Notes: a model not told the origin generated them from the letters alone. Positions 27,628 through 37,344 are shown, counted from the stretch's first letter. The stretch: 64,000 bases of DNA from an uncultured Kordiimonas sp. (GCA_947500295.1 CANMRM010000002.1:62001-126000); one strand, 5' to 3'. Program-made: numbers and translations.

Positions 27628-28497
27628 ATGACACTAAAGAATGAGGCAGAGTCCGTGGTCGGAGCACGACCACCGGGTACAGGCGGTACGGAAGTCTCAG
27701 GCTCCAGCACCAAGTTTACAGCGATAATCCTGGCAGGAAAGCGCAGCGGGAACGACCCTGTGGCATCTATATTTGGCTTGGAATACAAGGCCTTGGTGCC
27801 ACTAGTGGGCAGGCCAATGATTGCCTATGCCGTTGACGCCTTGCGGATGTCCCGGTCGGTTGGTGATATCCATGTGGTATTTGACGGTGAAGACGAGCTT
27901 TTCTCCTCCTGCAGTAATCTCAAGGAAGAACTGGACGCCGCAAACGTGAAAGTGGTGGCGACCGCAAAATCAATATGCGAGAGCATCATAAAAGCTATCG
28001 AGGAGACCGGAAGTCAATTTCCGTATCTTGTTACAACCGCTGACCATGCTCTTTTGATACCTGAAGTCGCTGATTATTTTTGCGAGCAGGCGGAAACGCT
28101 TTCAGGCTTGGGAGCGGGGTTCGTAGAAGAAAAATACATCAAGGAGATGTATCCGAATTCCAAACGTACATACCTGCCGTTCCGGGACACCAACTTGTCG
28201 GGAGCCAACCTGTTTGCCTTCATGTCACCAGACAGTATCAAGGTGCTGGAATTCTGGAAAAACGTTGAAAACGAGCGCAAGCGCCCCTGGAAACTCTTCA
28301 AAGCGTTTGGCTTCATCAATCTTGTCGGCCTGATGTTGCGCCGCTTGTCCGTCAAGGGTGCTTTCAAGCGAGCCTCCAAGGTGTTGGGCGTTGAAACCGT
28401 GGCGGTAAGATTGCCGTACGCCGAAGCAGCTATTGATGTGGACTCGCCCAGGGACTACATGCAGGTCACAAAAATCCTGGAAAGCCGCAATTCATAA
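27628..28497 (+). CDS. MobA-like NTP transferase domain protein
   Basis: A 289-residue nucleotidyltransferase of the GT-A-like fold. The nucleotide-binding loop is FTAIILAGKRSGNDPVAS (residues ~31-47), followed by YKALVPLVGRPMIAYAVDAL, the usual NTP-transferase pattern, and TTADHALLIP as the metal-binding region. Substrate unknown; candidates are sugar-phosphate, molybdopterin or phospholipid headgroup nucleotidyl transfer. The first ~28 residues are low complexity. AGGGG lies 8 bases before ATG 27628. The 114-base gap before it holds nothing I can identify. Confidence 0.7.
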   Translation: MTLKNEAESVVGARPPGTGGTEVSGSSTKFTAIILAGKRSGNDPVASIFGLEYKALVPLVGRPMIAYAVDALRMSRSVGDIHVVFDGEDELFSSCSNLKEELDAANVKVVATAKSICESIIKAIEETGSQFPYLVTTADHALLIPEVADYFCEQAETLSGLGAGFVEEKYIKEMYPNSKRTYLPFRDTNLSGANLFAFMSPDSIKVLEFWKNVENERKRPWKLFKAFGFINLVGLMLRRLSVKGAFKRASKVLGVETVAVRLPYAEAAIDVDSPRDYMQVTKILESRNS

Positions 28498-28590
28498 CGT
28501 TTTCATAGCTTTACCTTAATCATGCCTCCTTTTTGATCCAGTGGATTGCGTTGTGCGTAACAACCATTCACGACAGAAAAGGACACATTG

Positions 28591-29391
28591 ATGCCCCTCA
28601 ACCTTCAAAAAATATCGGTTATAATCGTTGCCTGCCTGATCATGCCACTTGCTGCCCAGGCTCAACCCCGGGAAGCAGGGTCCGCGGACGGGCAGGGTGG
28701 GCGACCCGCCGGACCACCGGATTATTTTTCACTCGGAATTGCGGCCGGCATGGGGCGTCCCGAATTTGTCGATAGCAATATCGTGGTGAATCCATTCCCT
28801 TTCATCGGGTTTCGTCAAGGACGTTTCTTCTCCAATCAGGCAGGTATCGGGTACGAGATATACAAGAACAAGGGGTTTCGTATCTCCGCACTGGCTGAAG
28901 CGGGCGTTCAGGAGCTGAACCGGAACATGGTGGATGCTCTGGATGATATGGAGGGCCTGGATCTGCCGGTTTATGCTGGTCTGTCGGTTGACATTCCCGT
29001 CTCGCGGTTTGTGCTGACAGGCACTGTCCAGCGAGAAGTTGGGTTGGCAAGCGATGGTTGGCGCGCTATCGGCTCCTTAAGCCGTCCCTTCATGGTCAAC
29101 CGGAAGCTCATTTTAACGCCGTCAGTCTCCGTCCAGTGGTCTGATGACAATATCACCAACTATATTTACGGCGTATCATCCGCAGAAGCCCTTACAAATC
29201 GATCGCCCTATCAGGCAGATGACAGTTTCAAGGCAACCGGATCTCTTACCGGGGTATATCGTTTAAGTGAAAAATTTACCCTAGTGGGGTCCACCGGCTT
29301 GACCTGGCACGATGATGAAATTGTCGACAGCCCCATTGTTGATCAGCGGATGATTTTTTCTACGTTTCTCGCAATTGGCTATAATTTCTGA
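28591..29391 (+). CDS. MipA/OmpV family outer-membrane protein
   Basis: A 266-residue exported protein. It has a signal peptide (~1-25, ending AQA), then alternating beta-strand sequence and a C-terminal aromatic residue (Phe) typical of outer-membrane barrels. The LGIAAGMGRPEFV opening and FIGFRQGRFFSNQAGIGYE segment fit the MipA/OmpV scaffolding family, linked to murein synthesis or outer-membrane structure. ATG 28591 has AAAAGGA upstream. The gap before the next gene (29392-29555) is T-rich, with no clear hairpin. Confidence 0.8.
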   Translation: MPLNLQKISVIIVACLIMPLAAQAQPREAGSADGQGGRPAGPPDYFSLGIAAGMGRPEFVDSNIVVNPFPFIGFRQGRFFSNQAGIGYEIYKNKGFRISALAEAGVQELNRNMVDALDDMEGLDLPVYAGLSVDIPVSRFVLTGTVQREVGLASDGWRAIGSLSRPFMVNRKLILTPSVSVQWSDDNITNYIYGVSSAEALTNRSPYQADDSFKATGSLTGVYRLSEKFTLVGSTGLTWHDDEIVDSPIVDQRMIFSTFLAIGYNF

Positions 29392-29555
29392 ATTCGCGGC
29401 GTAGGAAAGCGAGCGCATTACCATTTGGCCTGAAATTCCGCTGTTTTTTGATGTTACCGTGACTTTTTCGATCAAAAATCCACCTTTTTTTGGGGTCGCC
29501 TTGCCCATTTTGCGCACTATACTCACCCCAAGGCCAGCAACAAGGGAGCAGGGCG

Positions 29556-30728
29556 GTGACCACAGACAAAACATACGATATCGTTATTTATGGCGCGAGC
29601 GGTTTCACGGGCAGACTTGTCGCGGAGTACCTGGCCCAAAAATATGGTGACACAGCAGACCTTCGCTGGGCCATGGCTGGCCGCAGCGCAGAGAAACTTG
29701 CAGCTGTGCGCGACGAGATCGGTGCGCCTGCCAGTATCCCGCTGGTAATTGCCGATGCCTCCGATCCAGAATCCATTGCAACCATGGTCGCTTCCACCAA
29801 AGTAGTCCTGACAACAGTCGGGCCCTATCAGCTCTATGGATCAGATCTGGTTGCAGCATGCGCGAAGGCCGGAACAGATTATGTAGATTTGTGCGGCGAA
29901 CCTCCTTGGATGCGGCAAATGATTGATTTGCATGAAGAAACGGCAAAGCAGTCAGGGGCTCGCATCGTGTTTTCCTGTGGCTTTGACAGCATTCCCTTTG
30001 ATCTGGGTGTGCATTTTTTGCAGACCGCAGCAATTGAGAAATTTGGTGCCCCCATGAACCGGATACGCGGCCGGGTCCGGAAAATGCAGGGGACTTTTTC
30101 AGGGGGTACAGCAGCGAGCCTGAAAGCCACCATGGCGGCCGCAGCCAAGGACCCATCAATTCTCAAGCTGCTTCGAGATCCTTTTTCCCTTGCGCCAGGA
30201 CACGAGGGGCCGGAACAGCCGCGTGGCACCAAACCATTGTATGATGACGTGATCGACAGCTGGTGTGCTCCGTTCATTATGGCGCCCATCAACACACGAA
30301 ATGTGCACCGCACCAATTTCCTGTCGGACTATCCCTATGGAAAATCGTTTGTTTACGATGAGATGATGGTGACCGGGCCGGGCGAAAAAGGTGAAGCGAT
30401 CGCAAATGCTATCGCGAATACCGACAGCATGGGCAAAGACGGGGGTCCCAAACCGGGAGAAGGGCCAAGCAAGGAAGAGCGGGAAGCCGGCTTCTATGAT
30501 GTCCTGTTTGTCGGTACCGACGGGGATAAGCGCATTGAAGCCGTTGTCACCGGCGACAAAGACCCCGGCTACGGGTCCACATCTAAGATGATTGCAGAAT
30601 CAGCGATTTGCCTCGTGAAGGACCCGATCAATACCGGCGGTGGAATTTGGACAAGTGCACCTGCACTCGGGGACAAATTAATAAAGCGGCTTATCAAGAA
30701 TGCCGGCTTAACCTTTGATATTGTTTAA
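29556..30728 (+). CDS. Saccharopine dehydrogenase-like / trans-acting enoyl reductase family protein
   Basis: A 390-residue NAD(P)-dependent reductase. The N-terminal Rossmann fold opens with VIYGASGFTGRLVAEYLA, followed by GRSAEKLAAV and VLTTVGPYQLYG, and a CGFDSIPFDLG segment shared with saccharopine-dehydrogenase-type and mycobacterial trans-acting enoyl reductase proteins. Substrate unknown; enoyl reduction of lipids is one possibility. GTG 29556 is chosen for its AAGGGAGCAGG site; the frame is open back to 29490, but that part is not family-like. Confidence 0.8.
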   Translation: MTTDKTYDIVIYGASGFTGRLVAEYLAQKYGDTADLRWAMAGRSAEKLAAVRDEIGAPASIPLVIADASDPESIATMVASTKVVLTTVGPYQLYGSDLVAACAKAGTDYVDLCGEPPWMRQMIDLHEETAKQSGARIVFSCGFDSIPFDLGVHFLQTAAIEKFGAPMNRIRGRVRKMQGTFSGGTAASLKATMAAAAKDPSILKLLRDPFSLAPGHEGPEQPRGTKPLYDDVIDSWCAPFIMAPINTRNVHRTNFLSDYPYGKSFVYDEMMVTGPGEKGEAIANAIANTDSMGKDGGPKPGEGPSKEEREAGFYDVLFVGTDGDKRIEAVVTGDKDPGYGSTSKMIAESAICLVKDPINTGGGIWTSAPALGDKLIKRLIKNAGLTFDIV

Positions 30729-30756
30729 ATTTTATAAGTCGGATTGATTGACTGAG

Positions 30757-30795
30757 AGATCGGACGGCAACTGTCTTTTGAGCAGTTGCCGATCT
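30757..30795. other. Stem-loop between convergent genes, possible terminator
   Basis: GGCAACTG (30766-30773) pairs with CAGTTGCC (30783-30790) around a 9-base loop, and an outer AGATC/GATCT stem extends it with a small bulge. It sits between two convergent stops and overlaps the leftward stop codon. Neither strand shows a proper T run, so termination is plausible but not certain. Confidence 0.45.
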
Positions 30796-31423
30796 AATTC
30801 TGCAATACTCGACGTATATGCAGCAGCCACTTATCATCAGGCTCGATGATTGCTTCAAATGCCTTTACGTGCGGCGGGCCAATAAAAACAAGATACCGAG
30901 TTCCTGAAAGAAACATCGGCCGAATTTCACAATCACTTCCCATTGGGGCTCTGCCCAGAGCAGGGTCAATCCAAAAGGCATCATCCTCATGCCCGTTAAA
31001 ATGACGGTTGATTGAGTCGCGATACGCAGATTCATCAGGCCAAGGCCGCTTACCATTGCGCACGTCGCTGGCAGTTCCGACAGGAAACGGTGATTTGCCG
31101 GCGATCATGATTGTATTTGCACCGGAACCTTTGAGGTCTTCCCGGACCGTCAAACTATAAACCGGGAGTTGAGCAGTTGCTATATCGATCCCTGTTTTGC
31201 CTTCCCGAATTGGCTTATTGATGTCGTCCCGGCTGGGCATAAGCGCATGCCAACGGGCATCCTCCACCAAAACGATACGGGAAGAACGCTCAATTAACAC
31301 ATCAATTTCCGCAGTGTATATGGATTTGACCGCCTCACACGGAACGGCTTGCTGTGCAAAACCAACCTCGTAAGGCCCAGCGGTGATCAACCATAAACTA
31401 ACCAGTGCATATCTTTGTATCAT
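30794..31423 (-). CDS. Exported protein of unknown function
   Basis: A 209-residue protein with a signal peptide (~1-24, ending near GFAQQ). Two Cys residues in the mature part (in PCEAV and DCEIR) could form a disulfide. The rest is a mixed globular sequence, ending in an FLSGTRYLVFIGPPH strand-like stretch. I do not recognise the family. It is transcribed divergently from the secreted protease gene at 31573. Confidence 0.65.
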   Translation of the reverse strand: MIQRYALVSLWLITAGPYEVGFAQQAVPCEAVKSIYTAEIDVLIERSSRIVLVEDARWHALMPSRDDINKPIREGKTGIDIATAQLPVYSLTVREDLKGSGANTIMIAGKSPFPVGTASDVRNGKRPWPDESAYRDSINRHFNGHEDDAFWIDPALGRAPMGSDCEIRPMFLSGTRYLVFIGPPHVKAFEAIIEPDDKWLLHIRRVLQN

Positions 31424-31572
31424 AAACTTTTCCGTGTATTGTGATAACCTATAGTTTATTTTTTTGATTTACAACTATCGGTTTACCACATAGCGTTTCC
31501 AATTATGTTTCGAGTTTTCCTTTGGGGCAAATCACGTGTCACATGAGACGCGCAATTTTGGGAGAACATTCC

Positions 31573-33252
31573 ATGAGAAAGAAACCGATTATCGGACTGG
31601 GGTTGGGGCTAACCCTGGGACTGGTTCCTGCAAATACAACTGGTGCGCAATCCGCGCCTGAGTTTGAATTTTCAGGGTATCGCATTCGCTCGGACGATTG
31701 TCCGGCAGCGGCTTGCGGCAGCTCAAGCTTCACATCAGCAACCGCGCTGCAGGATTTTTTAAACGCTGAAGTCGCTCGGCGAGCAGCGCTAGCAGACGGC
31801 AATGGTCAAACGTCTCCAGGTAGCTCAGGATCCACTGGGAGCGACGATGATGACGATGATGATGATGATGTATCGGCGCCTGCTCAGGTCGTATTTCTGG
31901 ACTTTGGTGCGGGCGGCAGCCCTCAGTTTCCAGTCCTGAATTCAGATGGCACCATATTCGGCATATTCGTTGACCATTTCTATACTCCATCCGAGCGAGA
32001 TGAAATTCAAGCTAGGATTGAAGCAGACTATGCTGACTTCAACTATGTCTTTACGCAAACAGAACCGTCTTCAGGTGAATTTACAGCGATCCGTTTTGGC
32101 GATAATGACGCTGGCAACATCACCGTATTCCCGGGTGGAGGGTTAAGTATCCTGTTCGGTCGAGCCGATAACATCGATTTCCGCAATCAGAATCGGACTG
32201 ATGGCGCGTTTGCAGATGCCAGTTTCTGGGAATTTCTGGCCCAGTTTGATCCATCCGGCGGCTTGTTCACCGCCTTGTCCGGCATTCCGGCAACAGCCAG
32301 CAACCTGCAAGATCAGGTCTCTCTCGCCGTTGTAAACCAGTCAGCCAATACCGGCGCGCATGAGCTCGGCCATATACAGGGGCTTCGCCACCACGACTCA
32401 TTTGGTGCTCCTGGCGACGGCTTACCAACAACCGGCACACCTGCGCCGGGTGACTTCATTCCTATTTTCGAAGGCCCAATCAACGCGGTGGAAACGACCC
32501 TGCATACCATGGCATCAGGCGCCAGCGTTGGCCTGACTCTAACAGGCAGCACTATCACTGACCGTTTTTTTTCGGAAAGGTCCGCCGTCAAGATTTCAGT
32601 TGCGGAGCGCGGCAAGCTGATCACCGAACAACAACTGGCCAACAGCGATGACGACGACGATGAAGACGATGACGATGAAGACGATGACGATGACGGTTCA
32701 CAACGCGTGCAACTCAAAAAACTAAGCGTACCGAATACTATTATTGACGGTGTTAATCAGGACGCCAAACTGAAAGTGACTGCCCGTGTAGTCCAGGGCG
32801 ACATTTCGCAAACCGGAGAGATGGATACTTATCGTTTCAAAGGAAAAGCTGGTGAGTTCATGAATGTTGAAATGGTATCTTTTTCTGACGACCGTTTTGT
32901 CAATCCAGTTATCGGTGCGATTACGCTGAGTCTAGAGGAAAAGGACGGATCTCTGACGCCTGTTGCTTCAAATATTCAGACTTTCGAGCCCTTCGATCCC
33001 TTGATATTTGATGCACCACTACCCGCAAATGGAGACTATGTCATAACTGTCGAGGCACCTAACTTCGTGTTCATTGATCTGGACGGCGACGGCGTGTTGG
33101 ATCCGTTTCCTCTCGATGAAACGGGGAACGGCGCCTTCAGGAACGGTGACTATGAACTGCACCTTTACATGTGCAACAAGAAACTTGGAAAAAAAGACCT
33201 TGACGACGACGATGATGATGATGACTTCGAAACAGACGAGGCTGACGACTAA
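31573..33252 (+). CDS. Secreted metzincin-like zinc protease with Asp-rich tracts and PPC-like domain
   Basis: A 559-residue exported protein (signal peptide ~1-25, ending TTGAQ). The catalytic zinc motif HELGHIQGLRH (residues 263-273) matches metzincin HExxHxxGxxH. Three acidic tracts are present: near 92-99, 359-375 (mixed Asp/Glu) and 544-551. Residues ~415-535 resemble a pre-peptidase C-terminal beta-sandwich (MDTYRFKGKAGEFMNVEM and NGDYVITVE), and DLDGDGVLDP looks like an EF-hand-type calcium loop. The ATG at 31573 has GGGAGA upstream; an in-frame opening at 31522 would hide the signal peptide. A strong terminator follows. Confidence 0.8.
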   Translation: MRKKPIIGLGLGLTLGLVPANTTGAQSAPEFEFSGYRIRSDDCPAAACGSSSFTSATALQDFLNAEVARRAALADGNGQTSPGSSGSTGSDDDDDDDDDVSAPAQVVFLDFGAGGSPQFPVLNSDGTIFGIFVDHFYTPSERDEIQARIEADYADFNYVFTQTEPSSGEFTAIRFGDNDAGNITVFPGGGLSILFGRADNIDFRNQNRTDGAFADASFWEFLAQFDPSGGLFTALSGIPATASNLQDQVSLAVVNQSANTGAHELGHIQGLRHHDSFGAPGDGLPTTGTPAPGDFIPIFEGPINAVETTLHTMASGASVGLTLTGSTITDRFFSERSAVKISVAERGKLITEQQLANSDDDDDEDDDDEDDDDDGSQRVQLKKLSVPNTIIDGVNQDAKLKVTARVVQGDISQTGEMDTYRFKGKAGEFMNVEMVSFSDDRFVNPVIGAITLSLEEKDGSLTPVASNIQTFEPFDPLIFDAPLPANGDYVITVEAPNFVFIDLDGDGVLDPFPLDETGNGAFRNGDYELHLYMCNKKLGKKDLDDDDDDDDFETDEADD

Positions 33253-33285
33253 ACCTATCTGACCCTCTGATCCGGTCTGGTATAT

Positions 33286-33312
33286 AAGCGGGCGCTTGGC
33301 GCCCGCTTTTTT
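33286..33312. terminator. Strong Rho-independent terminator between convergent genes
   Basis: GCGGGCGC (33288-33295) pairs perfectly with GCGCCCGC (33299-33306) around TTG, followed by six T. It serves the rightward protease gene. The leftward gene ends 14 bases on, but only two A precede the stem, so it is weak in that direction. Confidence 0.9.
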
Positions 33313-33325
33313 GCCTGGCTGCGCC

Positions 33326-34435
33326 TCAATTGATTTCAACACCGTCCATTGGGTCCATGGCGGCCTTGATCGCCCATCCGCCAAAACCTTCTGTAACAGC
33401 GAAAATCAATTCATTGTCGCCTTGCTCAAGCGGCAGGAAAACACTGTCATACAAACCGACAGTGCCCAGGTGACGATAGTCCCGGGTCTGATAGGTGTCA
33501 TCGCCGTGTGCAACCGCCCGACCGTTCAGAAACACAGTCACCCGGTCGCTGAAACCGTAGAAAAATCTCACCGTCTGCTCCTTGTCTGATCTCAAGGTTT
33601 TTTTGACCAGCAGGGTGTTGTTGGTATTTCGGTCCGGTCCAGCGACTTTAGCCAGGTTCGCAGCCCCAGACTCGTCAATCTCCAGTGTTTGCCATACCTG
33701 TCCTTCCAATAAACGACGATCCAATTCCATAGCCGCTTCAACAGCTGCGTCTGCCACTGTACTGCTGGCAACACTGAATTCCTGGATCAGATTGTCGGGA
33801 AGAACAGGCCGCTCCGGCGCTTCTCCAACCGTTTCTACCGTGTCATCGTTTGTGATCCGAATGTTGGAAAAGTGGAAATTCTGGCGCGCTCCGCCAAAAT
33901 TAACGCTGCCCGCCGCGTCCGGGCCCAGCAGGTTATCTACATGCAGTACCGGCGTATCACTATCAATATACACATCCATTTTGCGGTCTTTCACAACCAG
34001 CTTTACAGGGATCCAGCTGTCAAACCTATATTCAGTTGGCACGGCGAACCGGGGGCTGTGATAAAGTTGCCATCCCGCCAAGCCATTGAAACGGGGCGTA
34101 TATTGGTTAGCGTCCGGCTTGCCAGACATGTGAGGCCGAAAATAGAAATACTCGGCCGAGTTGTCGTTCCACCGGAAATAAACACCGGCAAACCCCCGTT
34201 TTTCTTCCATTGAAATATCGAACTCAATGACGCCGTTTCTAAACCCCGCGTTTTCGAGCTGCGCAAACCCGCCATTAACGCGCAAACTGCTGCGCCCCAA
34301 ATAGTTGACTATCTCGGCGCCGTTTTCTGAAAATGTCCATTGATCCCAGTCTGTCGACTGACCGTAGGCACCGGTGCTTCCCCACCAGATAAAGAACAGT
34401 GTGGCCAAAAAGCTTCGTTTTATCTGCTTTCTCAT
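33326..34435 (-). CDS. Exported LamG/concanavalin-like domain protein
   Basis: A 369-residue protein with a signal peptide (~1-26, RSFLATLFFIWWGSTGAYG). The mature N-terminal half looks like a beta-jelly-roll of the LamG/3-keto-glucoside-hydrolase type (NGVIEFDISMEEKRGFAGVYF, then VKLVVKDRKMDVYID), often used for carbohydrate binding. The C-terminal part (QTVRFFYGFSDRVTVFLNGR) is another beta-sandwich-like region. ATG 34435 has GAGGA 5 bases upstream; an in-frame ATG at 34462 is less likely. It is divergent from the membrane regulator at 34616, which may control it. Confidence 0.6.
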   Translation of the reverse strand: MRKQIKRSFLATLFFIWWGSTGAYGQSTDWDQWTFSENGAEIVNYLGRSSLRVNGGFAQLENAGFRNGVIEFDISMEEKRGFAGVYFRWNDNSAEYFYFRPHMSGKPDANQYTPRFNGLAGWQLYHSPRFAVPTEYRFDSWIPVKLVVKDRKMDVYIDSDTPVLHVDNLLGPDAAGSVNFGGARQNFHFSNIRITNDDTVETVGEAPERPVLPDNLIQEFSVASSTVADAAVEAAMELDRRLLEGQVWQTLEIDESGAANLAKVAGPDRNTNNTLLVKKTLRSDKEQTVRFFYGFSDRVTVFLNGRAVAHGDDTYQTRDYRHLGTVGLYDSVFLPLEQGDNELIFAVTEGFGGWAIKAAMDPMDGVEIN

Positions 34436-34615
34436 TGCATTCCTCGCATGTTGTATTGACACGTAAACCTAGCGAGGGCCTTCACTTAAAGGTCCTTAAG
34501 AAACCTTAAATCTGCTAATCGCATGCTCCCCGCTAAGCTTCCGGCTGGAATTGAAGCCCCAAACAGACATAGTATGGCCGGTAATCGACCTTAACGGCGC
34601 GCGAGGATAAAGCCG

Positions 34616-35980
34616 GTGAACAAGTCAAAAAACAGCCCACACCATGAGGTTGGACCCTGGACATTTTACCCAGATAAAAATGAACTGGAAAAACCGGATG
34701 GCCACGTTTCCAAGCTCGAGGAGAAAATCTCGCTTCTGTTGCAAACACTGTGCGAAAGACGCGGCGAAATAGTCTCAAAAGAAACCCTCATAAACGAGGT
34801 TTGGCAGGGCAGGGAACTCAGCGAACAGACCATCCCCGTCGCGATTTCCAAACTAAGGAAGGCGCTTGGCGACGACATCAATTACCCAACGATGCTTGCG
34901 ACCATTCCCAGACAGGGGTATCAGTTGCTCTCCGCTGAACCAGACCATTCAACCGAAATGCCCAAGTATCCAAGCACCATGGCATGGGCTTTTGTCGCAA
35001 TATTGCTCACCATCGGCCTGGCTGCTTGGGTATTCTTGCTGCCTGCGGATACGCAGCCGGAAAGAGTTCAGGTTCTCAATGCTGAAAAACCCAGCGTTAT
35101 TGTGACCATCAACGACGTGCGCACACTGGAGGGAACTGAAGAAGAGAACCGGCTGGCAATAGCCATCAGTGAGCTGTCTGCCTATTATCTGTCTCAAATT
35201 TCCGACCTGCTGGTTATCAGGCATTGGTGGAACCTCGACGCTCCTGACCCGACCGGCGGCATTTACACGCGGTATGGGTCAGCAACACCTGTGTATTCCC
35301 TGAAAGGTACACTTCTAAATGAAACAGGCAGCCAGTTGGTCACTTTTATCCTGTCCGATCCGCAAACTGATGAGGTAATTTGGTCCGGTATCCATCCGAT
35401 AGAAGAAGGCAGTACGTCCCTGTTCCCCATGTTTGAAACAATGCTGGCCCAATTGCCTGTTCAAGGTTATTACGCCAGCAGCCGGGCCCCGGAGGAGTCT
35501 GTGGGCTTCTGGCGCGCTCGATACTTTCTGGAATTGTCCAATCCCGGCGCCGCCCAGATTGCTGCAGCAGAACTGGCGCAATTAGTCAGCAACGGCACAC
35601 AGTCAACACCTGTCACATCCAGCATTGCCGCCCTGAAGGCCCGCTGGAATGACGAACAAAGCGTCGCGTCCCTCCTGCCGGATACTTCACAAATCAAAAC
35701 GGAGCTCGAACAACATGCCGTATCCACGCTCACGCTTGTGGATCAAGCAACAATTGAGCTTTTCAGCAACGAGGATACGGAAACCGCCCTCCAACTTTTG
35801 CAACAGGCTTTGGAAACATCTCCGGGTGACCACTATGCTCATTCGCTGCGCGGCGAAGCGCTCTATCTGGCCGGAGACAAAGACGGAGCTTTGCAGGCAT
35901 TTCGCCTCGCAAACAGGCTTGCACCCTATGCCAGGGTATATGCTGACCGAATTGCCAGCCTCGAGGAGCCCAAACAATAG
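34616..35980 (+). CDS. CadC-like membrane-anchored winged-helix regulator with TPR-like C-terminus
   Basis: A 454-residue protein. Residues ~12-105 form an OmpR/PhoB-type winged helix (LEEKISLLLQTLCERRGEIVSKE, then TIPVAISKLRKALGDD and TIPRQGYQL). One membrane span follows at ~121-143, then a periplasmic region with TPR-like repeats near the C-terminus (ALQLLQQALETSPGDHYAHSL). This is the ToxR/CadC one-component plan: an outer sensor joined to an inner DNA-binding domain. The start is GTG 34616 with GAGGATA upstream. Confidence 0.82.
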   Translation: MNKSKNSPHHEVGPWTFYPDKNELEKPDGHVSKLEEKISLLLQTLCERRGEIVSKETLINEVWQGRELSEQTIPVAISKLRKALGDDINYPTMLATIPRQGYQLLSAEPDHSTEMPKYPSTMAWAFVAILLTIGLAAWVFLLPADTQPERVQVLNAEKPSVIVTINDVRTLEGTEEENRLAIAISELSAYYLSQISDLLVIRHWWNLDAPDPTGGIYTRYGSATPVYSLKGTLLNETGSQLVTFILSDPQTDEVIWSGIHPIEEGSTSLFPMFETMLAQLPVQGYYASSRAPEESVGFWRARYFLELSNPGAAQIAAAELAQLVSNGTQSTPVTSSIAALKARWNDEQSVASLLPDTSQIKTELEQHAVSTLTLVDQATIELFSNEDTETALQLLQQALETSPGDHYAHSLRGEALYLAGDKDGALQAFRLANRLAPYARVYADRIASLEEPKQ

Positions 35981-36069
35981 GCCTCGACTAAATCTCTGTA
36001 ATCATTGACACGTTGCGGGTCCGCGTCTTGCTGGCTAAAGTCGGGGACTGTCAAAGGGAGGGTCAGTTC

Positions 36070-37344
36070 ATGACACGTTTATCAACATTCCTGTGTTGCT
36101 GTTTTCTGCTGGTGATGCCCGCACGTGGCCAGGATCTGCTGCTTGTGCCTGATGCGATTTTCAACGGTGTTTCCGAAGAATTGATTACCGGCAAAGCTGT
36201 CCTTGTATCGAATGGCCGCATTACCGGAATAATCGACGCAGAAGCGGCCGAGCGCACAGGCGCCAAGATCATTGATTTACAGGGGCAAACCCTGATGCCC
36301 GGACTGATTGATCTGCACAGTCATGTGCTTTTACATCCCTATGATGAAACCAGCTGGAATGACCAGGTTTTGAAGGAGTCTTGGGCGGAGCGTGCATTGC
36401 GCGCCGGAAATCACCTCAACAGCACCCTTCGTGCCGGTTTCACCACGCTGCGCGACCTCGGCAGCGAAGGCGCGGGCTATGTGGATGTCGGTGTGCGGCA
36501 GGCGTTGGAAAAGGGGGTTATCACTGGCCCTCGATTGATTGTCGCAGGAAAAGCAATCGTGGCGACCGGCTCATACGGCCCAAGAGGTTTTGCCGAACAT
36601 GTGTCAGTGCCGCTGGGGGCAGAACCCGCGGATGGAGCCGACCTTATAAAGGTAACGCGTGACCAAATCGGGCACGGTGCAGATTTCATCAAGGTGTATG
36701 CCGATTATCGCTGGGGCCCAGATGGTAGCGCCCAGCCAACATTTTCTGTCAGAGAGCTACAGACAATAGTTGAGACTGCACGTGCCTCAGGGCGCTACAC
36801 GGTGGCACATGCGTCAACCCCTGAAGCAATGCGTCGGGCAGCTATGGCCGGCGTTGAAACGATTGAACACGGCAGCATGGGAACGCTGGAAGTATTTGAA
36901 CTTATGAAGGAGCAAGGTGTTGCCTGGTGCCCCACACTCGCTGCAGGTGAAGCCATTTCAATGTATCAAGGCTGGAAAAAGGGGCAGGATCCCGACCCAC
37001 AGCGCGTGATCAGCCAGAAGCAGGCGTTCCTGAACGCACTTGAGGCTGGCGTGACAATTTGCTCGGGCTCGGACGTTGGCGTTTTTGACCATGGCGATAA
37101 CGCGTGGGAAATTGAGTTGATGGTCGAATATGGCATGAGCAATTTTGGAGCACTTGAAAGTGCAACGTCGGTCAATGCCCGCCTGTTACATATGGGGGAC
37201 CGGATTGGTCAAGTTAAGGAAGGTTACCTTTCAGAATTGATTGCTGTCAGCGGTGATCCGCTCGCGGATATCAAGGCTCTACACAAAGTTTCTTTTGTGT
37301 TGCAGGGCTCCAGGATCATAGTTGGCAACAGTGCTGATCGTTAA
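36070..37344 (+). CDS. Exported metal-dependent amidohydrolase
   Basis: A 424-residue amidohydrolase-superfamily enzyme of the imidazolonepropionase/prolidase-like branch. It has a signal peptide (~1-22, LSTFLCCCFLLVMPARG), so it acts in the periplasm. Metal ligands are visible: HSH in PGLIDLHSHVLL, the Lys of HGADFIKVYAD (probably carbamylated), His in TVAHAST and IEHGSMG, and Asp in CSGSDVGVF. The substrate may be a dipeptide or cyclic amide. ATG 36070 has GGGAGGG 8 bases upstream. Its stop is 6 bases from the convergent FAD oxidoreductase stop. Confidence 0.88.
   Translation: MTRLSTFLCCCFLLVMPARGQDLLLVPDAIFNGVSEELITGKAVLVSNGRITGIIDAEAAERTGAKIIDLQGQTLMPGLIDLHSHVLLHPYDETSWNDQVLKESWAERALRAGNHLNSTLRAGFTTLRDLGSEGAGYVDVGVRQALEKGVITGPRLIVAGKAIVATGSYGPRGFAEHVSVPLGAEPADGADLIKVTRDQIGHGADFIKVYADYRWGPDGSAQPTFSVRELQTIVETARASGRYTVAHASTPEAMRRAAMAGVETIEHGSMGTLEVFELMKEQGVAWCPTLAAGEAISMYQGWKKGQDPDPQRVISQKQAFLNALEAGVTICSGSDVGVFDHGDNAWEIELMVEYGMSNFGALESATSVNARLLHMGDRIGQVKEGYLSELIAVSGDPLADIKALHKVSFVLQGSRIIVGNSADR

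Noticed and set aside
31840-33232. Runs of GAT/GAC triplets taken as possible CRISPR or satellite repeats
   Set aside because: They are in-frame aspartate codons within the protease gene, without the spacer structure of a CRISPR array.
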